DNA of 5,878 nt from Nitrospira defluvii (GTDB lineage: Bacteria; Nitrospirota; Nitrospiria; Nitrospirales; Nitrospiraceae): NCBI GenBank assembly GCA_016199015.1, contig JACQHN010000344.1:1-5878 (forward strand), written 5' to 3'. The translations under genes were made by a program, and so were the position numbers. Under the pieces are notes generated by a model, which was given only the letters and a program-made list of their open reading frames with translations, did not search any database and was not told where the DNA came from. Of this stretch, positions 1 through 5,040 are shown in pieces. How positions within the stretch are numbered: the stretch's first letter is position 1; the number at the start of each line of letters is the position of its first letter.

Positions 1-810
1 GCGGGCATCGCCATCGAGAAACATCACCATGAAGTGGCCACGGCAGGCCAGGCTGAAATCGATATTCGCTTCGATAGCCTGGTGAGGACCGCGGACAAAA
101 TGATGATGTTCAAATACATCGTCAAGAACGTCGCGCGTCGGCACGGCAAGACGGCCACATTCATGCCGAAGCCGATTTTTGGCGACAACGGTTCGGGCAT
201 GCATACCCACCAGAGCATCTGGAAAGAGGGCAAGCCCCTGTTCGCCGGGAAGGAATATGCGGGCGTGTCTCAGATGTGTTTGCACTACATCGGCGGCATC
301 CTGAAGCATGCGCCTGCCCTGGCTGCCTTTACCAATCCCTCGACGAATTCCTACAAGCGGTTGACGCCGGGCTTTGAAGCACCGGTGTTGCTGGCCTATT
401 CAAGCCGGAACCGGTCGGCCGGTATTCGCATTCCCATGTATTCACCGAGCCCGAAGGCGAAGCGTATCGAAGTGCGTTTTCCGGATCCGGCTGCGAATCC
501 CTATCTGGCCTTTGCCGCCATGCTCATGGCCGGTTTGGACGGGATCGAGAACAAGATCAATCCAGGCGAGCCGGCCGAGAAGGATCTCTACGATCTCGAA
601 GCCAAGGAAGCCGCCAAGATTCGAACCATGCCGGGGAGTTTAGACGAGGCGCTCAATCACCTCGACAAGAACCACCAATTCTTGCTGAAGGGCGGGGTAT
701 TCAGCGAGGACCTGATCGAGTCCTGGATCGGGTATAAGCGCAGCAAGGAAGTGGACACGATGCGGTTGCGGCCGCATCCCTATGAGTTCTTCCTGTATTA
801 CGACGTGTAG
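1..810 (+). CDS. glnA: Glutamine synthetase type I, C-terminal part (5' end outside the window)
   Basis: This cytoplasmic dodecameric enzyme makes glutamine from glutamate, ammonium and ATP. The frame is open from base 1, so 269 residues are visible; the family is about 470 long, so roughly 200 N-terminal residues lie upstream. Numbering from base 1, residues 7-18 carry the [12 protein letters not shown] active-site block. Residues 57-72 match the ATP-binding signature ([16 protein letters not shown]). Residues 137-145 are NRSAGIRIP, followed by the [19 protein letters not shown] block seen here as [10 protein letters not shown]. Tyr197 (codon 589-591) in DLYDLEAKE aligns with the tyrosine adenylylated by GlnE in proteobacterial GlnA, so covalent control is possible. 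The C-terminus [12 protein letters not shown] is typical. Nothing looks broken. It ends 324 bases before the transporter operon, which has its own promoter-like sequence. Identity is certain; adenylylation is inferred from the conserved tyrosine. Confidence 0.97.
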   Translation, partial: AGIAIEKHHHEVATAGQAEIDIRFDSLVRTADKMMMFKYIVKNVARRHGKTATFMPKPIFGDNGSGMHTHQSIWKEGKPLFAGKEYAGVSQMCLHYIGGILKHAPALAAFTNPSTNSYKRLTPGFEAPVLLAYSSRNRSAGIRIPMYSPSPKAKRIEVRFPDPAANPYLAFAAMLMAGLDGIENKINPGEPAEKDLYDLEAKEAAKIRTMPGSLDEALNHLDKNHQFLLKGGVFSEDLIESWIGYKRSKEVDTMRLRPHPYEFFLYYDV

Positions 811-815
811 CCTTC

Positions 816-842
816 GGTCTCCGCGTCAAGGAGACCTTGACG
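816..842 (+). repeat. Two overlapping, mutually exclusive inverted repeats just after glnA
   Basis: GGTCTCC (816-822) can pair with GGAGACC (830-836). Alternatively CGTCAAGG (824-831) can pair with CCTTGACG (835-842) as an 8-bp stem with a three-base loop. The two folds share bases, so only one can form. No T-run follows, so this is not a standard intrinsic terminator. It may protect the glnA mRNA 3' end or be part of a glnA termination region. The right arm also supplies the TTGACG of the promoter proposed next. The repeats are seen directly; the role is unknown. Confidence 0.5.
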
Positions 843-864
843 AACCGCAGGGCGATGGTATACA
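837..864 (+). promoter_or_regulatory. Putative sigma-70 promoter for the transporter-cyanase leader
   Basis: TTGACG (837-842) and TATACA (859-864) are separated by 16 bases and differ from the consensus hexamers by one and two bases. Transcription would start near 871, about a dozen bases before the first ANTAR-type hairpin, giving a leader of about 264 bases before the start codon at 1135. The position is what an attenuated operon needs. There is no experimental support, and read-through from glnA remains possible. Confidence 0.55.
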
Positions 865-873
865 GGTACCTGT
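862..873 (+). promoter_or_regulatory. 12-bp perfect palindrome over the -10/start region
   Basis: ACAGGTACCTGT is perfectly self-complementary and overlaps the last bases of the proposed -10 box and the expected transcription start. That is a typical place for a dimeric repressor site, but no regulator family is recognised from the sequence, and a 12-bp palindrome could occur by chance in a region this rich in inverted repeats. Confidence 0.3.
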
Positions 874-883
874 GGGGGAGAAG

Positions 884-943
884 AGGCAACGACGCCTGAT
901 TCACCACCCACACTATAAAAAGTAAACGGACAAAGGCGTCCGT
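884..943 (+). promoter_or_regulatory. ANTAR-type two-hairpin antiterminator A (upstream of the nrtA-like gene)
   Basis: Hairpin P1 is AGGC (884-887), loop AACGAC (888-893), GCCT (894-897), possibly extended by GAA/TTC across a small internal loop. Hairpin P2 is ACGGAC (926-931), loop AAAGGC (932-937), GTCCGT (938-943). Both loops are six bases with A at position 1 and G at position 4, the recognition pattern of ANTAR-domain RNA-binding antiterminators such as NasR, AmiR and EutV. P2's loop and right arm (932-942) are also the left arm of the terminator at 932-979, so P2 and the terminator exclude each other. An ANTAR protein bound to P1-P2 would allow read-through into the operon. P1-P2 spacing is 28 bases, longer than in element B. 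Structure is read directly; the regulator is inferred. Confidence 0.75.
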
Positions 944-948
944 CATTC
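924..948 (+). repeat. 25-base repeat, copy 1 of 2
   Basis: These 25 bases, covering hairpin P2 and the left half of terminator A, recur exactly at 5014-5038 in front of amt, about 4.1 kb away. Flanks on both sides differ, so the match is confined to the regulatory core. Confidence 0.9.
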
Positions 949-979
949 TTGCGAGAGTGGCGGACGCCTTTTGATTTTT
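932..979 (+). terminator. Intrinsic terminator A of the transporter leader (attenuator)
   Basis: Bases 932-949 pair with 954-971: 18 continuous pairs including two G-U, closing a TGCG tetraloop. The strongest part is AAAGGCGTCCG against CGGACGCCTTT. A T-rich run TTTTGATTTTT (969-979) follows. The left arm is shared with ANTAR-type hairpin P2 (926-943), so this is a conditional terminator inside the leader, 155 bases before the start codon. Confidence 0.85.
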
Positions 980-987
980 AGATCAGT

Positions 988-1008
988 CGGTCTCTTCAGG
1001 AGAGACCG
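988..1008 (+). repeat. 8-bp hairpin between terminator A and element B
   Basis: CGGTCTCT (988-995) and AGAGACCG (1001-1008) pair perfectly around a TCAGG loop. There is no T-run directly after it and the loop lacks the A1/G4 hexamer, so it is neither a terminator nor an ANTAR hairpin. It shares the TCGGTCTC start and the GAGACC end with the inverted repeat after glnA (816-836), which hints at a duplicated leader unit. Function unknown. Confidence 0.6.
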
Positions 1009-1017
1009 GAACATTTT

Positions 1018-1059
1018 GATAGGTCAGCGCAGACCTATCGCAGTCGGACAACGGCGTCC
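1018..1059 (+). promoter_or_regulatory. ANTAR-type two-hairpin antiterminator B (second in tandem)
   Basis: Hairpin P1 is GATAGGTC (1018-1025), loop AGCGCA (1026-1031), GACCTATC (1032-1039), a perfect 8-bp stem. After six bases comes P2: GGAC (1046-1049), loop AACGGC (1050-1055), GTCC (1056-1059). Both hexaloops have A1 and G4. The P2 loop and right arm form the left arm of the terminator at 1050-1095, so P2 and termination exclude each other, as in element A. P2 is only 4 bp, so it may need bound protein to compete with the terminator. This is the most compact of the three elements in the window. Confidence 0.78.
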
Positions 1060-1095
1060 CTTTCCCTTGCGGGAAAAGGACGCCGTTTTGTTTTT
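1050..1095 (+). terminator. Intrinsic terminator B of the transporter leader (attenuator)
   Basis: AACGGCGTCC (1050-1059) pairs with GGACGCCGTT (1078-1087). After one C-A mismatch, TTTCCC pairs with GGGAAA around a TTGC loop. The T-run TTTTGTTTTT (1086-1095) follows immediately. The start codon is 39 bases downstream. The left arm overlaps ANTAR-type hairpin P2 of element B, so this terminator should be conditional. Confidence 0.87.
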
Positions 1096-1121
1096 GGCCG
1101 ATGAGAGAAGCGCGCAGAACG

Positions 1122-1128
1122 AAAGGAG
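1122..1128 (+). promoter_or_regulatory. Ribosome binding site of the substrate-binding protein gene
   Basis: AAAGGAG lies six bases before ATG 1135 and is the only good Shine-Dalgarno match after the second terminator. It fixes the start, and places the ribosome site outside both attenuator hairpins, so control here is likely at termination and not at translation. Confidence 0.8.
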
Positions 1129-1134
1129 CGCACC

Positions 1135-2460
1135 ATGACGGATCGGACGCCGTCTCATTCAGACAGCACAGGTTCTGAAGGGACGAATGGTTCATCTTCG
1201 CCGGAAGAGTATTTTGAACGGACGTTGGATCAAGCCGTGACCGCTGCCGTGCTGGATGCGGCGGGACCGACGCGTCGGCAACTGCTCGCAGGCCTCGGTG
1301 CGGCAACCATCGCGGCCTTGGTCTCTGAGGTATTTCCCCTGGCGAAACTGAAGGCCTTTGCCGCCGATCCGGTCGGGAAACCGGAAAAAAAGGACGTCAG
1401 TATCGGGTTCATCCCGATTACGTGCGGGACGCCGATCATCATGGCGGAGCCGCTGGGGTTCTACAAGAAACACGGACTGAACGCCTCCGTGAAGCGGGCA
1501 GCCGGCTGGGCGATGATCCGCGACTGGACGGTCAACAAAGAGGTGGATGCGGCGCACATGCTTACACCAATGCCGCTCGCGATGACGCTGGGCGTCGGGG
1601 CGGTTCCTACCCCAATCTATATGCCCGCCGTCGAGAACATCAACGGGCAGGCCATTACGCTCCACATTAAACATAAGGATGTGAAGACAGCGGCCGATAT
1701 GAAAGGCTTCCGCTTCTGCGTGCCTTTCGACTACTCGATGCATAATTACCTCCTGCGCTATTTTCTGGCCGAAGGAGGTGTGCATCCGGACAAGGATGTT
1801 CAGATCCGCGTCGTGCCGCCGCCGGAGATGGTCGCGAACCTCAAGGCCGGCAATGTGGATGGATACCTGGGGCCGGATCCGTTTAATCAACGGGCGGTGT
1901 ATGAAAATGTCGGGTTCATCTTCAAGTTGTCGAAAGACATCTGGGACCGGCATCCCTGCTGCGCCTTCACGGTGACGAAAGATTTCGCCACCACGAATCC
2001 GAATACGTTCCTCGCCATGTGGCGGGCGATCGTGGATGCCACTCACTATGCGTCCGATCCGGCGCACCGGAAGGAAATCGCCGCCGCGATCGCTCCTACG
2101 AACTACTTGAATCAACCGGTGACCGTGCTGGAGCAGGTGTTGACCGGTACGTATGCCGACGGGTTGGGAAATATTAAAAAGGAGCCGAACCGCATCGACT
2201 TCGATCCCTACCCGTGGCATTCCATGGCCATCTGGATCCTGACGCAGATGAAGCGCTGGGGCCACCTGAAGGGCGATGTGAATTATAAGTCGGTGGCCGA
2301 GCAGGTGTACCGGGCGGCGGACTGCGATCGCATCGAGAAAGAACTCGGCTACGCGACGCACCGGGAGACCGCCATGAAACATAGCATCATGGGAAAGGAG
2401 TTCGATCCGAACCAGGCAGAGGCCTATGTCAGAAGTTTCAAGATTCACAGCATGGCGTGA
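1135..2460 (+). CDS. nrtA: NrtA/CynA-type substrate-binding protein of an ABC transporter (nitrate/nitrite/cyanate family), Tat-exported
   Basis: This 441-residue protein would capture the anion outside the inner membrane and hand it to the permease encoded next. Residues 1-45 are a hydrophilic Ser/Thr/Glu-rich leader. TRRQLL (46-51) is a twin-arginine motif followed by a hydrophobic stretch (about 51-70), and A-F-A (74-76) is a plausible signal-peptidase site, so export is probably by Tat in folded form. The mature part starts with the family block SIGFIPITCGTP (89-100), MAEPLGFYKKHGL (103-115), AGWAMIRDW (123-131) and DAAHMLTPMPLAM (138-150), as in NrtA, CmpA and CynA; YLGPDPFNQRAV (245-255) follows. 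The start is set by AAAGGAG six bases upstream. The next gene overlaps or abuts its stop. The family transports nitrate, nitrite, bicarbonate or cyanate; linkage to cynS favours cyanate, with or without nitrite/nitrate. Ligand choice cannot be decided from sequence alone. Confidence 0.9.
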   Translation: MTDRTPSHSDSTGSEGTNGSSSPEEYFERTLDQAVTAAVLDAAGPTRRQLLAGLGAATIAALVSEVFPLAKLKAFAADPVGKPEKKDVSIGFIPITCGTPIIMAEPLGFYKKHGLNASVKRAAGWAMIRDWTVNKEVDAAHMLTPMPLAMTLGVGAVPTPIYMPAVENINGQAITLHIKHKDVKTAADMKGFRFCVPFDYSMHNYLLRYFLAEGGVHPDKDVQIRVVPPPEMVANLKAGNVDGYLGPDPFNQRAVYENVGFIFKLSKDIWDRHPCCAFTVTKDFATTNPNTFLAMWRAIVDATHYASDPAHRKEIAAAIAPTNYLNQPVTVLEQVLTGTYADGLGNIKKEPNRIDFDPYPWHSMAIWILTQMKRWGHLKGDVNYKSVAEQVYRAADCDRIEKELGYATHRETAMKHSIMGKEFDPNQAEAYVRSFKIHSMA

Positions 2461-2468
2461 GGGAGCAA

Positions 2469-3527
2469 ATGGAATCCATCAATCAGGTGTTGTCCCCTGA
2501 GACCACCGGTACAGAGGGTGCCGAGGCATCGCTCGTCCGGTCGGATCTGCAGGTCCGATCTCCGTTTCCTGCACCAGCCTGGTGGGAGAATTGGGGCAAG
2601 CAAGCACGTGGCGGCGGCGGGAAGCAAGGTGGAGGCACCATGATGAGTCAGACGAAGGGAAATCCGTGGTTTATTTCAGGGTTTTTGCTGGCGATCTTTC
2701 TCCTCGCCTGGCATTTCTCCACGCTGCAACCGGCGTTCGACCCGAAAGAGTTGACGGAGAATCAATTGCAGGTCATGGAATTCAACGGCGACATCGTGCG
2801 GACGCCGGACGGGAGCTACACGTGGAATCCTGAAAAAGAGAAAGTCAAAGGGATTCCAGGTCCGTTGGCGGTGCTGGAGAAGGCGCGCACGGAACTGGCC
2901 GAAGCGTTTGTGATAAAAGGAACCAACGACCATGGCATCGCCTATCTGGTGTTCTACACGGTGTCACGGTTTGCGGGCGGATTTCTCGCCGCCTCGATCA
3001 TCGCGGTGATGCTCGGCGTGCTGCTGGGACTGAACCGGGTGCTGTTTCGAGCGATCAATCCCTACATTCAAATTCTGAAACCGATTTCGCCGTTGGCATG
3101 GATGCCGCTGTTGCTCTACACGGTGAAAGATCCGAAATGGACGGCGATTTTGGTCGTGTTTATGGCGGCGCTCTGGCCCACCCTGGCCACGACGGCGTTC
3201 GGGGTGAGTTCACTGCGCAAGGAGTATCTCCACGTCGCCGCCATCGTGCAACTGTCCTGGTTCAAGCGGCTGTTCAAGGTCATCCTGCCGGCCGCCGCGC
3301 CGACCATCGTGAACGGGTTACGTATCTCCTTCGGCAGTGCGTTGGTGGCCGTGGTGCCGGCTGAGATGCTCCTCGGTGAGCTGGGCGTGGGATATCTGAG
3401 TTGGATCGAATGGAACAATCTCGACATCGCGGGGGTCATCTTCGCCATCTTGGTCGTCGGCGTTGTGGGCGTCATCCTGGATTCCGGGTTCAACAAGCTG
3501 GCCGGCCTTGTCACCTATCAGGAGTAA
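2469..3527 (+). CDS. nrtB: NrtB/CynB-type ABC transporter permease
   Basis: This is the inner-membrane channel of the transporter, 352 residues from ATG 2469. A hydrophobic segment at about 67-83 (ISGFLLAIFLLAW) is followed by a polar stretch (84-156). The SsuC/NrtB-type core begins near 157 (FYTVSRFAGGF, then AVMLGVLLGL). The ATPase-coupling loop is visible at about 257-285 (AAIVQLSWFKRLFKVILPAA then PTIVNGLR), followed by VVPAEMLLGELGVGYL. The start is uncertain. ATG 2469 has GAGGGAG just before it and lies nine bases from the previous stop. GTG 2457 overlaps that stop but lacks a ribosome site. ATG 2640/2643 has GGAGG upstream and would give 295 or 294 residues, nearer the usual size of about 280. 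The first 57 residues are Gly/Trp/Lys-rich and resemble no known domain. The next gene starts three bases after the stop, so coupling is likely. Confidence 0.88.
   Translation: MESINQVLSPETTGTEGAEASLVRSDLQVRSPFPAPAWWENWGKQARGGGGKQGGGTMMSQTKGNPWFISGFLLAIFLLAWHFSTLQPAFDPKELTENQLQVMEFNGDIVRTPDGSYTWNPEKEKVKGIPGPLAVLEKARTELAEAFVIKGTNDHGIAYLVFYTVSRFAGGFLAASIIAVMLGVLLGLNRVLFRAINPYIQILKPISPLAWMPLLLYTVKDPKWTAILVVFMAALWPTLATTAFGVSSLRKEYLHVAAIVQLSWFKRLFKVILPAAAPTIVNGLRISFGSALVAVVPAEMLLGELGVGYLSWIEWNNLDIAGVIFAILVVGVVGVILDSGFNKLAGLVTYQE
2539..2561 (+). repeat. Short direct and inverted repeat in the 5' part of the permease reading frame
   Basis: GGTCGGATCT (2539-2548) and GGTCCGATCT (2552-2561) match at 9 of 10 positions with a 13-base period. 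In addition 2541-2558 is an 18-base near-palindrome (8 Watson-Crick pairs and one T-G). A period that is not a multiple of three is unusual for a coding repeat, so the stretch could instead be an intercistronic hairpin if translation starts at 2640. It may also be chance. Confidence 0.4.
2631..2635 (+). promoter_or_regulatory. Alternative ribosome binding site inside the permease frame
   Basis: GGAGG lies four bases before ATG 2640 and seven before ATG 2643, both in frame with the permease. It supports a shorter permease start and is as good as the sites in front of the other genes here. Confidence 0.45.
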
Positions 3528-3530
3528 CCG

Positions 3531-4400
3531 ATGTCTTTTCTTCAAATCGACCATGTCACGAAGTATTTTCCAAGCCCGTCCGGCGACGGACAGGTGTGCA
3601 TCTTCAGGGATGCCACGATCGAGATCGAGAAAGGGGAGTTCGTCACTGTGATCGGGCATTCAGGGTGCGGAAAGAGCACCCTTCTGAACATCATTGCGGG
3701 GCTGGAAACGCCGTCGGAAGGAGGCGTGATCCTCAACGGCCGCGAGGCGTCTGGACCGGGCCTGGACCGGATGGTTGTCTTCCAGAATTTCGCGCTCATG
3801 CCCTGGATGACGGTGTTCGAAAACATCGCCTTGGCGGTCCGGTCCGCGTATCCGGAATGGAGCCGCGATCAGATCACGGCGCATGTCCGCAAATACATCG
3901 CCCTGGTGGGGTTGAAAGGCGCGGAGGACAAGCGCCCCGTCGCGTTGTCGGGCGGCATGAAGCAGCGCGTCGGCCTGGCCCGGGCATTCTCCATCGAGCC
4001 CAAAGTCCTGCTGCTGGATGAACCCTTTGCGCAGATTGATGCGCTGACGCGGGGCGTGATTCAGGAAGAGTTGATACAAATGTGGAACACGTCCAGGAAC
4101 ACGGTCTTTATGGTGACCCATGACGTGGATGAGGCGATCTTATTGTCCGATCGCATCCTTCTGATGACGAACGGACCGGAAGCGTGGATTGCCGAGATGG
4201 TGCACGTGACGATTCCGCGGCCCCGCTCGCGCGAAACCGTCATCGAGCATCCGCTTTACTATAAGATCAGAAACCATATCATTCACTTTCTGGTCCGCCA
4301 TGCAAAGCACGGGACCAGTGATGGAACGTCCCAGGGCCAACCGACGGACGGGGCCCCGGTCATCGTGACTTTTGAGCAGGATGCACTCGCACGACACTGA
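3531..4400 (+). CDS. nrtD: NrtD/CynD-type ABC transporter ATP-binding protein
   Basis: This 289-residue cytoplasmic ATPase drives the transporter. Motifs in order: Walker A GHSGCGKST (42-50), Q-loop VFQNFALMPW (83-92, Q85), signature LSGGMKQR (139-146), Walker B VLLLDEP (159-165), D-loop FAQIDALTR (166-174) and switch histidine VTHD (H197). All catalytic residues are present. The D-loop reads AQID where this family usually has GALD. It is the short form without the NrtA-like C-terminal domain of cyanobacterial NrtC, hence the nrtD/cynD comparison; a generic nrtC label would also be understandable. Residues from about 257 are a polar Gly/Ser/Asp/Gln tail. AGGAG (3520-3524) lies inside the end of the permease gene, six bases before ATG 3531, with a three-base gap between genes. 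Confidence 0.92.
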   Translation: MSFLQIDHVTKYFPSPSGDGQVCIFRDATIEIEKGEFVTVIGHSGCGKSTLLNIIAGLETPSEGGVILNGREASGPGLDRMVVFQNFALMPWMTVFENIALAVRSAYPEWSRDQITAHVRKYIALVGLKGAEDKRPVALSGGMKQRVGLARAFSIEPKVLLLDEPFAQIDALTRGVIQEELIQMWNTSRNTVFMVTHDVDEAILLSDRILLMTNGPEAWIAEMVHVTIPRPRSRETVIEHPLYYKIRNHIIHFLVRHAKHGTSDGTSQGQPTDGAPVIVTFEQDALARH

Positions 4401-4422
4401 TCACGAGCGGCAATTACTTCAC

Positions 4423-4429
4423 AAGGAGG
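4423..4429 (+). promoter_or_regulatory. Strong ribosome binding site deciding the cyanase start
   Basis: AAGGAGG sits five bases before ATG 4435. The frame stays open further up, to ATG 4372 within the ATPase gene, but that start would add 21 residues with no place in cyanase and has no ribosome site. This site therefore sets the start at 4435. Confidence 0.85.
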
Positions 4430-4434
4430 CGGTG

Positions 4435-4875
4435 ATGGAGAAGGATGCGGTGCGGAAGGCGATCAAAGCGAAGCGCCTGGCCAAGAAGGTCACGATTGCT
4501 GAGGTGGCGAAGGTCGTGGGGAAAAACCCGACGTTTGTCGCGGCGGCGTTGAACGGCAATCACAAGTTCACTCCGGAGGAAGCGGGCAAAGTCGGCGATT
4601 TGGTCGGTCTTGATGCCGAGTTGACCGCGTCGTTGAGCAAGTTCCCGGTGCGTGCCGATTTTCCGAACTCGACGGATCCGTTCAAGTATCGCCTGTTGGA
4701 GATCATTGGGGTGTATGGAGATTCCATGCGCGACCAGGCGAATGAAATGTTCGGTGACGGGATCATGAGCGCCATCGATTTCACCTTGGACATGGAAAAG
4801 GTAACGGGGAGTCAAGGTGAAGCTCGGTGCAAGATTACATTGAACGGGAAGTGGCTTGAGTACAAAACGTTCTGA
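4435..4875 (+). CDS. cynS: Cyanase (cyanate hydratase)
   Basis: This cytoplasmic enzyme converts cyanate and bicarbonate to CO2 and carbamate, which breaks down to ammonium and CO2. The 146 residues match the family's usual size (E. coli CynS has 156). The N-terminal helical domain (about 1-65) resembles a DNA-binding fold, as known for cyanases. The C-terminal catalytic domain contains DPFKYRLLEIIGVYG (81-95) and FGDGIMSAIDF (106-116). Arg86, Glu89 and Ser112 align with catalytic Arg96, Glu99 and Ser122 of E. coli and have identical spacing (3 and 23). It starts 34 bases after the ATPase stop and is the last gene of the operon, so cyanate import and breakdown would be made together. Ammonium produced can be fixed by GlnA; released CO2 can replenish bicarbonate. 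No carbonic anhydrase gene (cynT) is present in the window. Confidence 0.96.
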   Translation: MEKDAVRKAIKAKRLAKKVTIAEVAKVVGKNPTFVAAALNGNHKFTPEEAGKVGDLVGLDAELTASLSKFPVRADFPNSTDPFKYRLLEIIGVYGDSMRDQANEMFGDGIMSAIDFTLDMEKVTGSQGEARCKITLNGKWLEYKTF

Positions 4876-4927
4876 TCGGGGGGATGGAGATCGGAGAGCT
4901 ATAAGGCAGCGAGCTTGAAGAGACGCG

Positions 4928-4950
4928 GACGGCGGGGAAACTCAGCCGTC
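4928..4950 (+). repeat. 6-bp hairpin downstream of cynS
   Basis: GACGGC (4928-4933) and GCCGTC (4945-4950) pair around an 11-base loop. No T-run follows, so it is a weak terminator candidate at best; it may stabilise the operon's 3' end or belong to the amt leader. The rest of 4876-4970 shows no gene or clear promoter. Confidence 0.4.
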
Positions 4951-4970
4951 GAGCGACATGGCGGTCTGAC

Positions 4971-5040
4971 CTGAGACAATGCTGTCTTCAGTTCATCCCC
5001 GCCGCAAGAAGTGAAACGGACAAAGGCGTCCGTCATTCAC
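4971..5040 (+). promoter_or_regulatory. ANTAR-type two-hairpin antiterminator C (upstream of amt)
   Basis: Hairpin P1: CTGA-GAC (4971-4977), loop AATGCT (4978-4983), then GTC (4984-4986), a bulged T and TCAG (4988-4991), seven pairs in all. Hairpin P2: ACGGAC (5016-5021), loop AAAGGC (5022-5027), GTCCGT (5028-5033). P2 is extended below a CA bulge by GTGAA (5011-5015) with TTCAC (5036-5040). Both loops have A1 and G4, the ANTAR recognition pattern. P2 shares 5020-5034 with the terminator arm, so the two exclude each other. This repeats the logic of elements A and B and suggests that amt and the transporter-cyanase operon answer to the same antiterminator protein. Confidence 0.75.
5014..5038 (+). 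repeat. 25-base repeat, copy 2 of 2
   Basis: Exact copy of 924-948. It covers hairpin P2 and the left terminator arm of the amt leader. The right terminator arm downstream is not identical to that of copy 1 but still pairs, which points to selection on structure. Confidence 0.9.

Noticed and set aside
811..1134. Sigma-54 (-24/-12) promoter in either leader
   Set aside because: I looked for GG-N10-GC with a TTGC context at the TTGC sites and found no match with the right spacing in 811-1134 or 4876-5113.
983..1306. Open frame on the - strand across the leader and the start of the binding-protein gene
   Set aside because: It runs over two terminator hairpins and a coding region on the other strand, has no family resemblance, and its low-complexity composition fits chance.
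1192..2448. Long open frame of 418 codons on the - strand opposite the binding-protein gene
   Set aside because: It is antisense to a clearly recognised gene, rich in Arg/His as expected from reversed GC-rich codons, has no recognisable domain, and reflects codon bias.
1135..2460. Bicarbonate (CmpA-type) binding protein
   Set aside because: Same family and not excludable by sequence reading alone, but linkage to cynS, amt and glnA favours a nitrogen anion substrate.
4372..4434. Longer cyanase starting at ATG 4372 inside the ATPase gene
   Set aside because: The extra 21 residues are not part of cyanase, there is no ribosome site, and AAGGAGG sits correctly before ATG 4435.
4900..4905. TATAAG as a -10 box for an amt promoter
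   Set aside because: It resembles a -10 box, but no -35-like hexamer lies 16-18 bases upstream. The amt leader start is therefore left undecided; read-through from cynS is also possible.
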